A stretch of 64,000 bases of DNA from DATBQN01 sp963799925 (GCA_963799925.1 CAWCYZ010000004.1:1798001-1862000); one strand, 5' to 3'; shown: positions 45,577 to 54,897, counted from the stretch's first letter. The notes: a model not told the origin generated them from the letters alone. Numbers and translations: made by a program.

Positions 45577-47083
45577 ATGAGGAGCGAACGAGCGCGCTGG
45601 ATCTCTCCGCTGGCTGGTCGCGGCTCGGGCTGCTCGCGCGCGGCCTGCGCCGTCGGGCCGAACTACAAGAGGCCCTCGGCGCCGGCGCCGGCGCGTTCAA
45701 GGAGGCGCCGCCGGGCAGCGGCTGGAAGCGGCGCGCAGCCGAGCGACGCCGCCCTGCGCGGCAAGTGGTGGGAGCTGTTCGGCGACCCGGCAGCTCAACG
45801 CGCTCGAGGAGCAGGTCGCGGTCTCCAACCAGACCCTGGCCCAGGCCGAGGCGCAGTTCCGCGGCGCCCGCGCGGCGGTGGCGCTGGCGCGCGCCGGCCT
45901 GTTCCCGACGGTGACCGCGGGCGCGCCAGGGCGACCCGCGCGCCAGCTCCTCGGCCGAGCCGCGGCGGCGTCATCGTGCCGGGCTCGGTCACCGGCGGCG
46001 TCGCGACCGGGCGGCGACGGCGACCGTCTACCAGGTGCCGATCGACTTCACCTGGGAGCTCGACCTCTGGGGGAGGGTGCGGCGCCAGATCGAGGCCGAC
46101 GTCGCGAGCGCCCAGGCGAGCGCCGCCGACGTCGAGAACGATGCGCCTGAGCCTGCAGGCCGAGCTGGCGGTCGACTACTTCCAGCTCCACGGCCTCGAC
46201 GAGCAGAGGCAGCTCCTCGACTTCGACCGTCCAGGCGTATCGACCGGGCGCTCCAGATCACCGTCAACCGCCACAACCAGGGTGTGGCGTCGGGCGCCGA
46301 CGTGGCGCGAGGCGCAGACGCAGCTCGAGACCGCGCGGGCGCAGGCGATCGACCTCGCGGCGTCGCGCGCCCAGCTCGAGCACGCCATCGCCATCCTCAT
46401 CGGCAAGGCCCCCTCCGAGCTCACGATCCCGCCGGCGCCGATCGGCGTGCAGCCGCCGGCGGTGCCCGTGGCGCTCCCCTCGGAGCTGCTCGAGCGCCGG
46501 CCGGACATCGCCGCCGCCGAGCGCCGGGTGGCCGCGGCCAACGCCCAGATCGGCGTCGCCCAGGCCGCCTACTACCCGACCCTCAGCCTGACCGCCTCGG
46601 GCGGCTTCCAGAGCTCGACTCTCGCCAAGCTCTTCTCGCTGCCGAGCCGCTTCTGGTCGATCGGGCCGGCGATCGCTCGGCACGCTCTTCGACGGCGGCC
46701 GGCGGCGCGCCGCGATCGAGCAGGCGAAGGCCAACTACGACGCCACCGTGGCGGTCTACCGCGAGAGCGTGCTGACCGCCTTCCAGAACGTCGAGGACAA
46801 CCTCTCGGCGCTCCGCATCCTCGACCGAGGAGGCCCGCGAGCAGGCCGCCGCCGCCGCCGCCGCCGAGCGCTCGCTGGCGCTCGCCCGAACCGCTACCAG
46901 GCCGGCATCACCACCTATCTCGAGGTCGATCACCGCCCAGAACGCCGCCCTCGCCAACGAGCGCACCGCCGTCGACCTCCTCATCCGCCAGCATGACCGC
47001 GAGCGTCAACCTGGTCAAGGCGCTGGGGGGCGGCTGGAGCGACGGAGCAGCTGCCGTCGGCGGCCGCGGTTTCGGCGCGATAG
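45577..47083 (+). pseudogene. Outer-membrane factor lipoprotein (OprM/NodT-like), frame-disrupted
   Basis: TolC-type trimeric channel of the RND pump. Dropping three single bases in the first 100 nt yields a textbook lipoprotein signal ending LLAAAC, then AVGPNYKRP, the OprM-family start. KWWELFGDP, LELDLWGRVRRQIEADVASAQASAADVEN, LIGKAPSELTIPPAPI, LPSELLERRPDIAAAERRVAAANAQIGVAQAAYYPTLSLTASGGF and VYRESVLTAFQNVEDNLSALRIL are all family blocks. About fifteen extra bases occur. The corrected frame stops at TAG 47081-47083, inside the tail of the convergent membrane-protein gene. Confidence 0.82.
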
Positions 47084-49133
47084 GCAGCGGCAGGGAGGCC
47101 GCGGTCCCCGGCCGGCTTTCCGCCGCTGCGGCCAGGCGGTAGACGGAGTCGCTGTCGTCGGCATAGACGAGCTCGATCTCGTGCCTGCTGGCATCGGCCG
47201 CAGCCCACGCGGCGAGCGCGTGCCGCTGCCAGCGGCGCAGCCGGTCGCGATGCACGAGGATATGGGAAACGCCCCGGCTCTCGAGCTCGGAGATCGTCGC
47301 GTCGTCGGGCGCCGGATCGCAGCACGTGGATTCGAGACGCCGGTAGTCGGGTGGGAAATGGGCGCTGTATCCGTTGACAACGGGACGCCAGTGGCGAGTC
47401 CCGAAGTACATGGCCTGGAGCGCGGCCGTCCCCCCGACGGGCACGGTCGGGTCGGTGAGCGGCAGCTCGACGAGCGCCCGGATGTCGCTCTGGCCAGCGA
47501 GCCAGGTATAGACACTGGGGAAGGCCGCCTCGTCGGGAAGGGGTCCCCAGGGAAGCCTCTGTGGCGCGCACTCGACGAGAGCCAAGGCCAGCACCGCAAT
47601 GGTTAGCGCCGCCGCCCGCCATCGCGCGCTGGCTCCGGCCGCTGTGCGCAGCCGCTTGGCGCAGGCGTCGAACGCGGCGGCGGCAAAGAAAGCGATGACG
47701 AGCATCGTGAACGCCTGGAAGCGGGCCGGCACGCGCATCGATGAGAGGCCCGGCAGCACGTGTGACAGCGGCAGGTAGAAGAGGGGAGTCGAGAGGAGCG
47801 CTGTCGCAATGCCGGCGAGGAGGAGGCCGCGGGGCCAGGGATCGAGCGCCGCGATCCATGCTCCGGACCAGCGACCGGTGAGACGCCGCGTGAAGACCAG
47901 CCACAGCGCCGCACCCGAGACGACGAGCGCGAACGGCAGTCTGTAGCTGTTCCATGGAACCCATCGCGCCAGTGCTGCGAAGCGCGGGACCTCGCCCCAT
48001 GTGAGGAGCTCTCCGCCGGTCCACCCGAGTATGACGAGCGCTAGGGGCGCAAGCCGCCAGACTTTGGCCGGATGGCGGCGGACTCTCGGTGCGTCGTCGA
48101 GGGCAGTCGACCGGTGGAGCAGATGCCAGGCGCCGGCGGCGCAGAGCGCGACCGCCAGAAATCCCGGGAAGAGGCAATTCTCGGAGCGGAAGAGGCTCCG
48201 TGGCCATAGCGTCGCATAGAGGTTGAAGTCAGACGGCTGGAGATAGCTGAGCAGGCTAGCGCCCCAATGGCGCTCGGTGCCTGCGTCCCATGTCAGGCCG
48301 TCGCGGGCGGCGACCCGCCGGTATTCGAAGAACGTCGCGCCGAGCAGCCCGGCCGCGGCGGCAGCCGTCGTGGCGAGCACGGCGAACCCATCGATCCCGA
48401 TGGCGCGTCGACTCCTCCAGAGCGCCATGGCGCGATTGCCGGCGAGGATCAGCAACGGGAACTGGATCATGGCGGCGAGATAGCAGCCCCCGGCGAGGTG
48501 CACGGCATAACAGAGAAGGAAGCCCGCCGCCCGTGCCCACGAGACTTCGGCTAGCAGGCGGTCGAAGGTCCACAAGGTGAGTGGAATGGCCGCCATCAGT
48601 AGCACCTGGAGGTGGGAGATCTGATCCCAACGGAAGGGACAGAAGGCATAGATCAAGCCGCCGAGGAAGGCGGCCGCCCAGGTTCGCCCCGAGCGGCGAA
48701 GCACCCAGCTCATCGTCCAGCCGGTCCAGGCGAAGGCGGACAGGAAGAGCAGATTGTAAGTGCCGACCCATCCGGGGACCACGGCCTGCCACGCCGCGGC
48801 GACGAGGCCGGGGCCCAGCATGTGATCCGAGTAGGCCAAGACTCCCCGCGTGGGGAAGAAGAACGGCGCGTCCCAGAAGCCGGCGAATCGCCGCCCCCAC
48901 TCGTGTCCTACCCACTTGAGGAGATAGAGGTTGAAGACCGGGTCGCCCTGATTCTGAGCTATCTGAGTCCGCCAGAGTCGCCAAACCGGCCGAAGGTAAG
49001 AAGTTGTGACGAAGTAGAATCCCACGAGCATTGCGAGGCTCGCAGCGAGCTCGCGTCTGCCGGCCCGCCCGACGGCAGACGCGCCTGATGCCGAGTGTTG
49101 GGTGGAGGCGGCGGTCGGCTCTCCTAGCGGCAC
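46908..49133 (-). CDS. Large polytopic membrane protein, glycosyltransferase-C-like
   Basis: A protein of up to 741 residues with about eleven membrane segments and a C-terminal periplasmic domain (ALVELPLTDPTVPVGGTAALQAMYFGTRHWRPVVNGYSAHFPPDYRRLE). The N-terminal loop after the first segment (QNQGDPVFNLYLLKWVGHEWGRRFAGFWDAPFFFPTRGVLAYSDH) has the acidic/aromatic style of GT-C lipid-linked-sugar transferases, but catalytic assignment is not possible. The last about 60 residues (below nt 47090) are antisense to the outer-membrane-factor gene and probably not real: one extra base near 47044 would shift this frame as well. Codon use is less GC-biased than the housekeeping genes. Confidence 0.7.
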   Translation of the reverse strand: MPLGEPTAASTQHSASGASAVGRAGRRELAASLAMLVGFYFVTTSYLRPVWRLWRTQIAQNQGDPVFNLYLLKWVGHEWGRRFAGFWDAPFFFPTRGVLAYSDHMLGPGLVAAAWQAVVPGWVGTYNLLFLSAFAWTGWTMSWVLRRSGRTWAAAFLGGLIYAFCPFRWDQISHLQVLLMAAIPLTLWTFDRLLAEVSWARAAGFLLCYAVHLAGGCYLAAMIQFPLLILAGNRAMALWRSRRAIGIDGFAVLATTAAAAAGLLGATFFEYRRVAARDGLTWDAGTERHWGASLLSYLQPSDFNLYATLWPRSLFRSENCLFPGFLAVALCAAGAWHLLHRSTALDDAPRVRRHPAKVWRLAPLALVILGWTGGELLTWGEVPRFAALARWVPWNSYRLPFALVVSGAALWLVFTRRLTGRWSGAWIAALDPWPRGLLLAGIATALLSTPLFYLPLSHVLPGLSSMRVPARFQAFTMLVIAFFAAAAFDACAKRLRTAAGASARWRAAALTIAVLALALVECAPQRLPWGPLPDEAAFPSVYTWLAGQSDIRALVELPLTDPTVPVGGTAALQAMYFGTRHWRPVVNGYSAHFPPDYRRLESTCCDPAPDDATISELESRGVSHILVHRDRLRRWQRHALAAWAAADASRHEIELVYADDSDSVYRLAAAAESRPGTAASLPLPIAPKPRPPTAAAPSLQPPPSALTRLTLAVMLADEEVDGGALVGEGGVLGGDRPRDRW

Positions 49134-49313
49134 CGGAACCGCCCCCTACTATCTACTTCGGCTGCTCGTGACCGCACTTGCGAAGTTTCTCCCCGTCTCC
49201 AGATCAGGCCGCCATGGCTCGATAAGCCCTGGCGGTTCATCCGGGACGTGGATTCTAACCGGTGAGAACGTCCGAGAGCCGCGGCTGGCGGAGCCGGGCT
49301 CTAGCAGGCCAGA

Positions 49314-50756
49314 CTAGGGATGGAAACACACCTGATCTGGAATCGGTTGGTTGGCGACTTCGCCAGTTTGGGCCGTCCATAGGATGAGCCTGCCACTATC
49401 GTCGTAAAGCTCGTATCGCAGAAGTCCCCGGCTAAGCCCATAGTAGTAGTTCTCGGCATAGCCATTGTCCAAGACGTCGTGCTTGATGATAGATGCGAGT
49501 GTACCGATCGAGTAGCCGTAGGCATAGGTCGTAAAGGTGACGCTGCTGTGGTTCGGAGCGCAATAATTTCCGCTGCTCGAGGTGAACTGGCAGCTGCTGT
49601 AGAGGTTCTCTCCGGAATCGCAAGGATCGAAAGTGTTCTGTTGGTTGCACGCGGCCAATTCGACGGCTGTACAGCCCGGGCAGCTCTGCGCGTGGCGCGG
49701 TAGCCATCTCAAGCCGAGGCCATAGATGCCCGCTGGCCAAACACGGCTCATCGCAGTGTCGTTGATCTTGTTCTCGGCAGTGATGTAGATCCAGTTGGAA
49801 TCGAGAGTAAACATCTCCGCCGACTGGGGGTCGCTGAACTTGATGTGCTCGTACTTCTGAGGGGCATAGGAGAGCCACCTTTCGGAGCTGCTGCCGCCGT
49901 CGGATCCTATCCATGACCTCTTCGCCTGGTCCCATCCTGTGTAATTGGGAACTAAATATGCCGACAGATCCGCTTGGACGCAAGGTGCTCCCACCGTCAC
50001 TGCCACATTCGGACTAAAGTCGCCAAACCAAGCCGTTCCCTCCCGGAGCATGCGCAGCTCCAGATTGTAGGTTCCTGGCGAGCTGGGTGCCGTAATATTG
50101 AAAGCGAACGTAACTTGCTGACCGGGTGCGATGCTCGCCGACCCTGGCAAGCCTGCTCTGGCGAGACCCCAGGTCACGTTATCCTGCGGGTTTTGCGTTC
50201 CGAGCTTGTATCCCGCGGCAGTGGTCCAAGTACTGCTTCCAGTATTGCTCATGGTGATCGAAATACTGTGCACCTCTCCGACGCCGAGGCTGCTCGGCAC
50301 GGTCTGAGACACCCAATAAGCTTGATCCCCACTAGCGCCTACTTGGATCAGGTAAATCGGAGTGTACGATCCGAACCACGCGACCCCCTCGACCAGCATG
50401 CGCCACTGGAAGGCGTACGAGCCTGATGTAAGGGGAGCTGTTATGTTGAAGTTGAAGGTCTTTTGTTGTTGTGGTGCGATTGCGTCAGTGCTGGCGAGCA
50501 CGGCCCGGTTGATCCCCCAGACTCGGTTGTCCTGCGGGTCCTGACTTCCTAGCCAGTAGTGACCTGCTGCTGTCCAAGTCGTCGTCCCGGTGTTGGCCAT
50601 GGTCACCGAAACAGCGAGCGTCTGGCCAGGCGCCATAGTCTTTGGCACCTGGGCCGAGAGCCAACTGGCGTTATCGCTGGCGGCCGCCGGTATTGTGGCG
50701 AAGATTGATAGACAGGCGAGCAACAGGCCAAAGGTGATGCCACTTTGACGGCTCAT
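49314..50756 (-). CDS. Secreted protein with two NBR1-like Ig domains and a Cys-rich C-terminal domain
   Basis: A 480-residue exported protein. After the signal (ITFGLLLACLSIFATIPAAA) two homologous repeats follow: residues about 28-137 and 147-256. Each has ASWLSAQVPKTMAPGQTLAVSVTMANTGTTTW-like opening, W-G-LG-Q-PQDN and MLxEGxAWFG, typical of NBR1-type Ig-like (four-Trp) domains. The C-terminal 220 residues are different: Trp/Tyr-rich with at least eight cysteines (CPGC, CNQQNTFDPCDSGENLYSSC, CAPN) and a lectin- or enzyme-like appearance I cannot name. Base composition is clearly lower in GC than the rest of the window, suggesting recent acquisition. Confidence 0.8.
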   Translation of the reverse strand: MSRQSGITFGLLLACLSIFATIPAAASDNASWLSAQVPKTMAPGQTLAVSVTMANTGTTTWTAAGHYWLGSQDPQDNRVWGINRAVLASTDAIAPQQQKTFNFNITAPLTSGSYAFQWRMLVEGVAWFGSYTPIYLIQVGASGDQAYWVSQTVPSSLGVGEVHSISITMSNTGSSTWTTAAGYKLGTQNPQDNVTWGLARAGLPGSASIAPGQQVTFAFNITAPSSPGTYNLELRMLREGTAWFGDFSPNVAVTVGAPCVQADLSAYLVPNYTGWDQAKRSWIGSDGGSSSERWLSYAPQKYEHIKFSDPQSAEMFTLDSNWIYITAENKINDTAMSRVWPAGIYGLGLRWLPRHAQSCPGCTAVELAACNQQNTFDPCDSGENLYSSCQFTSSSGNYCAPNHSSVTFTTYAYGYSIGTLASIIKHDVLDNGYAENYYYGLSRGLLRYELYDDSGRLILWTAQTGEVANQPIPDQVCFHP

Positions 50757-51128
50757 TTACCGATCTCCTCTTTACCGGTCTCCTCGACCTGAGGGTTTGG
50801 TTCGAGCGGCCAGCATCCGCTTCGCAGAAACTTTAGAGTCTACGGAGGCGCGCCGAGCAGCGTCTATATTCCCTGCGCGGCTGCGAATGCCTGAGAGGTA
50901 TGCGAATGCCTGAGAGGGTCAGCAGCCCGAGGGAGTGAAGGTTGGCGCTTGGCACCTGTGAGAAATCACCTGGCACCTTCGAATTTGTAAGAAATGCTCG
51001 GTGGGAGGCGTCGATCGCGGGCCGGGGTTGCCTTCCCTCCGTCCGGCCTGTACCCTTATGCGCATTCAGCAATAGCCGGGTCGTCTCACGTCGTCCCTGC
51101 GACGCACAACTTGGAGGAAGCACTGCGC
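50757..51128. other. Intergenic stretch upstream of the beta-helix gene
   Basis: No gene in 372 bp. It contains a tandem 17-bp duplication (TGCGAATGCCTGAGAGG at 50882 and 50901) and a copy of the TCACCTGGCACCT motif at 50966. A GGAGGA site at 51111-51116 precedes the next start. Confidence 0.45.
50965..50978 (+). repeat. ATCACCTGGCACCT repeat, upstream copy
   Basis: The 14-mer ATCACCTGGCACCT here, plus a partial CTTGGCACCT at 50949, recurs five times at 52550-52654 on the other side of the beta-helix gene. Confidence 0.6.
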
Positions 51129-52490
51129 ATGCTCAGGGGAAAACCGCGTCAAGCCGCCCTCGCCGTCCTCGCCCTCGCTGCCCTCTCGCTTCCCGCCGCC
51201 GCCCTCACCCTCGACCAGACGATGGGCGGCTGCAATGGCGCGGCGCCGGTCCGCACCATCCTGGCGACGCCCTCGACCTACACCGCGCTGGTCAAGACCC
51301 TCCAGCCGGGCGACCGGCTGCTCCTCGCCGCCGGGACCTATACCTCCGGGCTCTGGCTGCACAACCTGAACGGCCAGCCCGGGAGGTGCATCGCGGTCGA
51401 GGGGCCGGCCAGCGGCGCGCCGGCGCTCTTCCTGGGGAGCAACAGCTTCAATACCGTCAGCCTGGAGAACGCCAGCTACGTCGCGGTGCGCTACCTGACG
51501 CTCGACGGGATGTCGCGCGCCGGCGACGGCGTCAAGGCCGAGGGGCCGTCGACCTACGCCCACCACGTCACGATCGAGCACCTGACGATCCGCAACCACA
51601 ATGCGACGACCCAGACGGTGGGGATCTCGACCAAGTCGCCGGCCTGGAACTGGGTGGTGCGCTACAACTCGATCGAGAAGACCGGCACCGGCATGTACTT
51701 CGGGATCGCCGACGGCAGCGTCGAGTTCGTCGACGGCCTGATCGAGCACAACGTGGTGTCGACGACGCAGACGTACAACATGGAGATCAAGCACCAGACG
51801 CGCCGGCGGACGTCGCTCGGCATCCCCGCGGCGGGGACGACGATCATCCGCGACAATGTCTGGGACAAGGAGGCGGGCTACGACGCGGGGAGCTGGAAGA
51901 CCCCCAACGTCCTCCTCGGCCACTGGCCCCTCTCCGGACCCGGCTCGACCGACGTCTACCAGGTCTACGGCAACGTCTTCTACCAGAACCCGGTCGAGGC
52001 CCTCTTCCAGGGGGAGGGCAACATCGCCCTCCACGACAACCTCCTCGTCAACCGCGCCGGCGCGGCGATCCACATCCAGCCGCACAACGACAAGCCGCGG
52101 CGGATCGAGATCTTCCACAACACCGTCCTCGCGACCGGCGCCGGCATCCAGATCCTGGGCGGCGACCCCGCCTATCGCCAGCGCTCGCTGGGCAACGCCG
52201 TCTTCGCCGCCGTGCCGCTCAGTGGCGGCCAGCAGGTCGGCAACGTCACCGGCGCCTACGCGGCGGCGGCGGGCTCTCTGGTCGATCCGCTGGCTCCCCT
52301 GGGCGAGGTCGACCTCTACCCCCTGCTGGGCAAGCTCGAGGGTCCCGCCCTCGATACCGCCGGTCTGAGCGGATACCTGGACTGGAATGTCGACTTCAAC
52401 GGCACGGCCCGCCTGGCGAGCTTCCGCGGCGCCTACTCGGGCGATGCCGTCAACCCCGGTTGGCAGCCCAGCCTGGCGATCCGGCCGTAG
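51129..52490 (+). CDS. Secreted right-handed beta-helix protein
   Basis: A 453-residue exported protein. Signal peptide PRQAALAVLALAALSLPAAA. The mature part repeats short strands of the parallel beta-helix type: VRYLTLDGM, HHVTIEHLTIRNHNAT, WVVRYNSIEKTGTGMYF, GLIEHNVVSTTQ, TTIIRDNVWDKEAG, YQVYGNVFYQNP, IALHDNLLVNRAGAAIHIQ, IEIFHNTVLATGAGIQI. Such proteins are often polysaccharide lyases or surface adhesins; no catalytic residues can be assigned. GC content is again high, unlike its upstream neighbour. Repeats flank the gene. Confidence 0.82.
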   Translation: MLRGKPRQAALAVLALAALSLPAAALTLDQTMGGCNGAAPVRTILATPSTYTALVKTLQPGDRLLLAAGTYTSGLWLHNLNGQPGRCIAVEGPASGAPALFLGSNSFNTVSLENASYVAVRYLTLDGMSRAGDGVKAEGPSTYAHHVTIEHLTIRNHNATTQTVGISTKSPAWNWVVRYNSIEKTGTGMYFGIADGSVEFVDGLIEHNVVSTTQTYNMEIKHQTRRRTSLGIPAAGTTIIRDNVWDKEAGYDAGSWKTPNVLLGHWPLSGPGSTDVYQVYGNVFYQNPVEALFQGEGNIALHDNLLVNRAGAAIHIQPHNDKPRRIEIFHNTVLATGAGIQILGGDPAYRQRSLGNAVFAAVPLSGGQQVGNVTGAYAAAAGSLVDPLAPLGEVDLYPLLGKLEGPALDTAGLSGYLDWNVDFNGTARLASFRGAYSGDAVNPGWQPSLAIRP

Positions 52491-52547
52491 GCCATCGAGC
52501 GGCTTCCCCCGTCCGGAGGTCCGGGCGGGGGAGCGAGCCGCCCTCGC

Positions 52548-52663
52548 AAATCGCCCGGCACCTCGGATCACCTGGCACCTATTGCGCGACGAAATCGCCC
52601 GGCACCTCGCCGGCTTCGGGTCACCTGGCACCTATTACGGATCACCTGGCACCTATTGCTGGG
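52548..52663. repeat. Cluster of five RTCRCCTGGCACCT-type repeats
   Basis: Near-identical 14-mers start at 52550 (ATCGCCCGGCACCT), 52567, 52594 (again GCCC form), 52620 and 52641, spaced 17-27 bp and often followed by ATT. Two variants alternate at first. The same motif lies upstream of the beta-helix gene. Function unknown; could be protein-binding sites or a decayed mobile repeat. Confidence 0.75.
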
Positions 52664-52787
52664 GGTTGGTGTCACCGGAAGCGGACGGTGCTTGGCCCGA
52701 TCTCGACCGGCATGGATCGCTGGACGAAGTGCTATCCTTGATTCTCGCATCGCGATGCCGTTCAGTTCATCCACATAGACTCGGCGC

Positions 52788-54533
52788 ATGTCTTCTTCGC
52801 ATTCCTCACCCCCCGGCACCCTGGGTCTCCTCAAGGCTCCGACGGGGATCCAGGGTTTCGACGAGATCACCGGCGGCGGCCTGCCGCAGGGCCGGCCGAC
52901 CCTCGTCTGCGGCAGCGCCGGCTGCGGCAAGACCCTCTTCGCCCTGGAGTTCCTCACCCACGGGGCGATCTCCTACGGCGAGCCCGGCGTCTTCATGGCC
53001 TTCGAGGAGACCCCTCCGGAGCTCGCCCAGAACGCCCGCTCGCTGGGCTTCGACCTGGACGGCCTCGTGGAGCAGGGACAGCTGGTCGTCGACTACGTCC
53101 ACGTCGAGCGCAGCGAGATCGAGGAGACCGGCGAGTACGACCTGGAGGGCCTCTTCATCCGCCTCGGCTACGCCATCGACTCGATCGGCGCCAAGAGGGT
53201 GGTCCTCGACACCCTGGAGGCACTCTTCGGCAGCCTCGGCAACGAGGCGGTGCTGCGCGCCGAGCTGCGGCGGCTCTTCCGCTGGCTCAAGGACCGCGGG
53301 GTGTCGGCGATCATCACCGCCGAGCGCGGCGACGGGGCGCTCACCCGCCACGGCCTCGAGGAGTACGTCTCGGACTGCGTGATCCTCCTCGACCACCGGG
53401 TCTCGGAGCAGATCGCCACCCGGCGCCTGCGGGTGGTCAAGTACCGGGGGACGGCCCACGGCACCAACGAGTACCCCTTCCTGATCGACGACGGCGGCCT
53501 CGAGGTGCTGCCGATCACCTCTCTCGGCCTCTCCTACGACGCCTCGACCGAGCGGATCTCGAGCGGCGTCGCCGGGCTCGACGAGATGCTGGGCGGCGAG
53601 GGCTACTTCCGCGGCAGCAGCATCCTCGTCTCCGGCACCGCCGGCACCGGCAAGACGAGCCTCGCCGCGAGCTTCGCCGCCGCCGCCTGCCGGCGCGGCG
53701 AGCGCGCCCTCTTCTTCACCTTCGAGGAGTCGCGCCACCAGATGGCCCGCAACCTGCGCTCGATCGGCATCGACCTCGACCCGTGGATCGAGGCGGGGCT
53801 GCTGCGCTTCCACGCCGCGCGCCCGACGATGCAGGGCCTCGAGATGCACCTGGCGCGGATGTACCGGGAGATCCGGGAATACGAGCCGCGGGCCGTCGTC
53901 ATCGATCCGGTGGGGAGCTTCATCGCCATCGCCACCCCGGCCGACGTCAAGGCCCTGCTCACCCGGCTGCTCGACTTCCTCAAGGAGCGCCAGGCGACGA
54001 CCTTCCTCACCCATCTCAACGCCGGCGGCTCGGCCGCCGAGCAGACCGACTTCGGGATCTCCTCGATCGTCGACACCTGGCTGCTGCTGCGCGAGCTCGA
54101 GTCGGGCGGCGAGCGCAACCGCGGGCTCTACGTCCTCAAGTCGCGCGGCATGGCGCACTCGAACCAGGTGCGCGAGTTCAACATCACCTCGCGCGGCATC
54201 GAGCTGCTCGACATCTGCGTCGGTCCGGAGGGCGTGCTCACCGGCTCGGCGCGCCTCGCCCACCAGGAGCGCGAGCGCGCCGCCGCCGCCGTCCGCGCCC
54301 AGGAGGCCGAGCGCCGGCGGCGCGAGCTGGTCTCGCGGCAGCGCGCCGTCGAGGCCCAGATCGCGGCGCTGCGCGGCGAGTACGCCGCCCACGAGGAGGA
54401 GGTCGAGCGCCTGCTCGCCGAGGCGCAGGAGCAGCACGACCTCGCCGACCGCCAGCGCAGCGAGCTGACGCGGAGCCGGCAGGGGAGAGCCGTGCCGGCG
54501 CCGGTCGCCGGGCGGGAAGGAAAGGAGCTCTGA
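52788..54533 (+). CDS. kaiC: KaiC-like ATPase/kinase with C-terminal coiled coil
   Basis: A 581-residue double RecA-type protein. CI: Walker A GSAGCGKT (42-49), catalytic Glu pair FEET (73-74). CII: GTAGTGKT (283-290), FEES (313-314). The CII segment ISSIVDT (424-430) aligns with the phosphorylation sites of cyanobacterial KaiC, with Ser425 and Ser426 in place of Ser/Thr. Residues about 485-560 form a charged coiled coil (RERAAAAVRAQEAERRRRELVSRQRAVEAQIAALRG), not in the clock protein. kaiB follows at once; no kaiA is present. Such non-cyanobacterial KaiC proteins act in stress or timer signalling. Confidence 0.93.
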   Translation: MSSSHSSPPGTLGLLKAPTGIQGFDEITGGGLPQGRPTLVCGSAGCGKTLFALEFLTHGAISYGEPGVFMAFEETPPELAQNARSLGFDLDGLVEQGQLVVDYVHVERSEIEETGEYDLEGLFIRLGYAIDSIGAKRVVLDTLEALFGSLGNEAVLRAELRRLFRWLKDRGVSAIITAERGDGALTRHGLEEYVSDCVILLDHRVSEQIATRRLRVVKYRGTAHGTNEYPFLIDDGGLEVLPITSLGLSYDASTERISSGVAGLDEMLGGEGYFRGSSILVSGTAGTGKTSLAASFAAAACRRGERALFFTFEESRHQMARNLRSIGIDLDPWIEAGLLRFHAARPTMQGLEMHLARMYREIREYEPRAVVIDPVGSFIAIATPADVKALLTRLLDFLKERQATTFLTHLNAGGSAAEQTDFGISSIVDTWLLLRELESGGERNRGLYVLKSRGMAHSNQVREFNITSRGIELLDICVGPEGVLTGSARLAHQERERAAAAVRAQEAERRRRELVSRQRAVEAQIAALRGEYAAHEEEVERLLAEAQEQHDLADRQRSELTRSRQGRAVPAPVAGREGKEL

Positions 54534-54534
54534 G

Positions 54535-54852
54535 GTGAGCGTCACGAGCCCCGCCGCGGCCGCCGGCGAGAGCTTCTGGGACCTGCGTCTCTACGTGGCG
54601 GGCCAGACGCCGAGGTCGGTCACCGCCCTGCAGAACCTGAAGCGCCTGTGCGAGGATCACCTCGCCGGCCACTACCGTATCGAGATCGTCGACCTGCTGA
54701 AGAATCCTCAGCTCGCGCGCGGCGATCAGATCCTCGCCATCCCGACGCTGGTGCGCAAGCTCCCCGAGCCGGTGCGCAAGATCATCGGCGACCTCTCGCA
54801 GACCGACCGCGTGCTGATCGGGCTCGACGTCCGGCAGGTCGGCAAGACCTAG
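54535..54852 (+). CDS. kaiB: KaiB-like thioredoxin-fold protein
   Basis: A 105-residue partner of KaiC. FWDLRLYVAGQTPRSVTALQNLKRLCEDHL gives the beta-alpha start; IEIVDLLKNPQLARGDQILAIPTLVRKLPEPVRKIIGDLS is the conserved fold-switching half. GTG start at 54535, one base after the kaiC stop region, indicates strict coupling. No Cys pair is present, so it is not a redox thioredoxin. Confidence 0.93.
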   Translation: MSVTSPAAAAGESFWDLRLYVAGQTPRSVTALQNLKRLCEDHLAGHYRIEIVDLLKNPQLARGDQILAIPTLVRKLPEPVRKIIGDLSQTDRVLIGLDVRQVGKT

Positions 54853-54897
54853 GGGAGCGCGCTCGCGCCCGGCCTGCCGCTCCCCCGACCCTCCTCG

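Noticed and set aside
37941..47083. Quadruplet decoding or programmed +1 frameshifting as the cause of the insertions
   Set aside because: No slippery motif or consistent four-base codon is shared, and so many events in one message would be unworkable. Sequence or assembly artefact is simpler.
37941..47083. Ordinary pseudogenisation of the RND operon
   Set aside because: Amino-acid conservation is uniform and insertions avoid codon interiors, which neutral decay would not do.
50882..50917. TPP riboswitch suggested by CTGAGA
   Set aside because: The hexamer occurs within a simple 17-bp tandem duplication; no other conserved thi-box element is near, and no thiamine gene follows.
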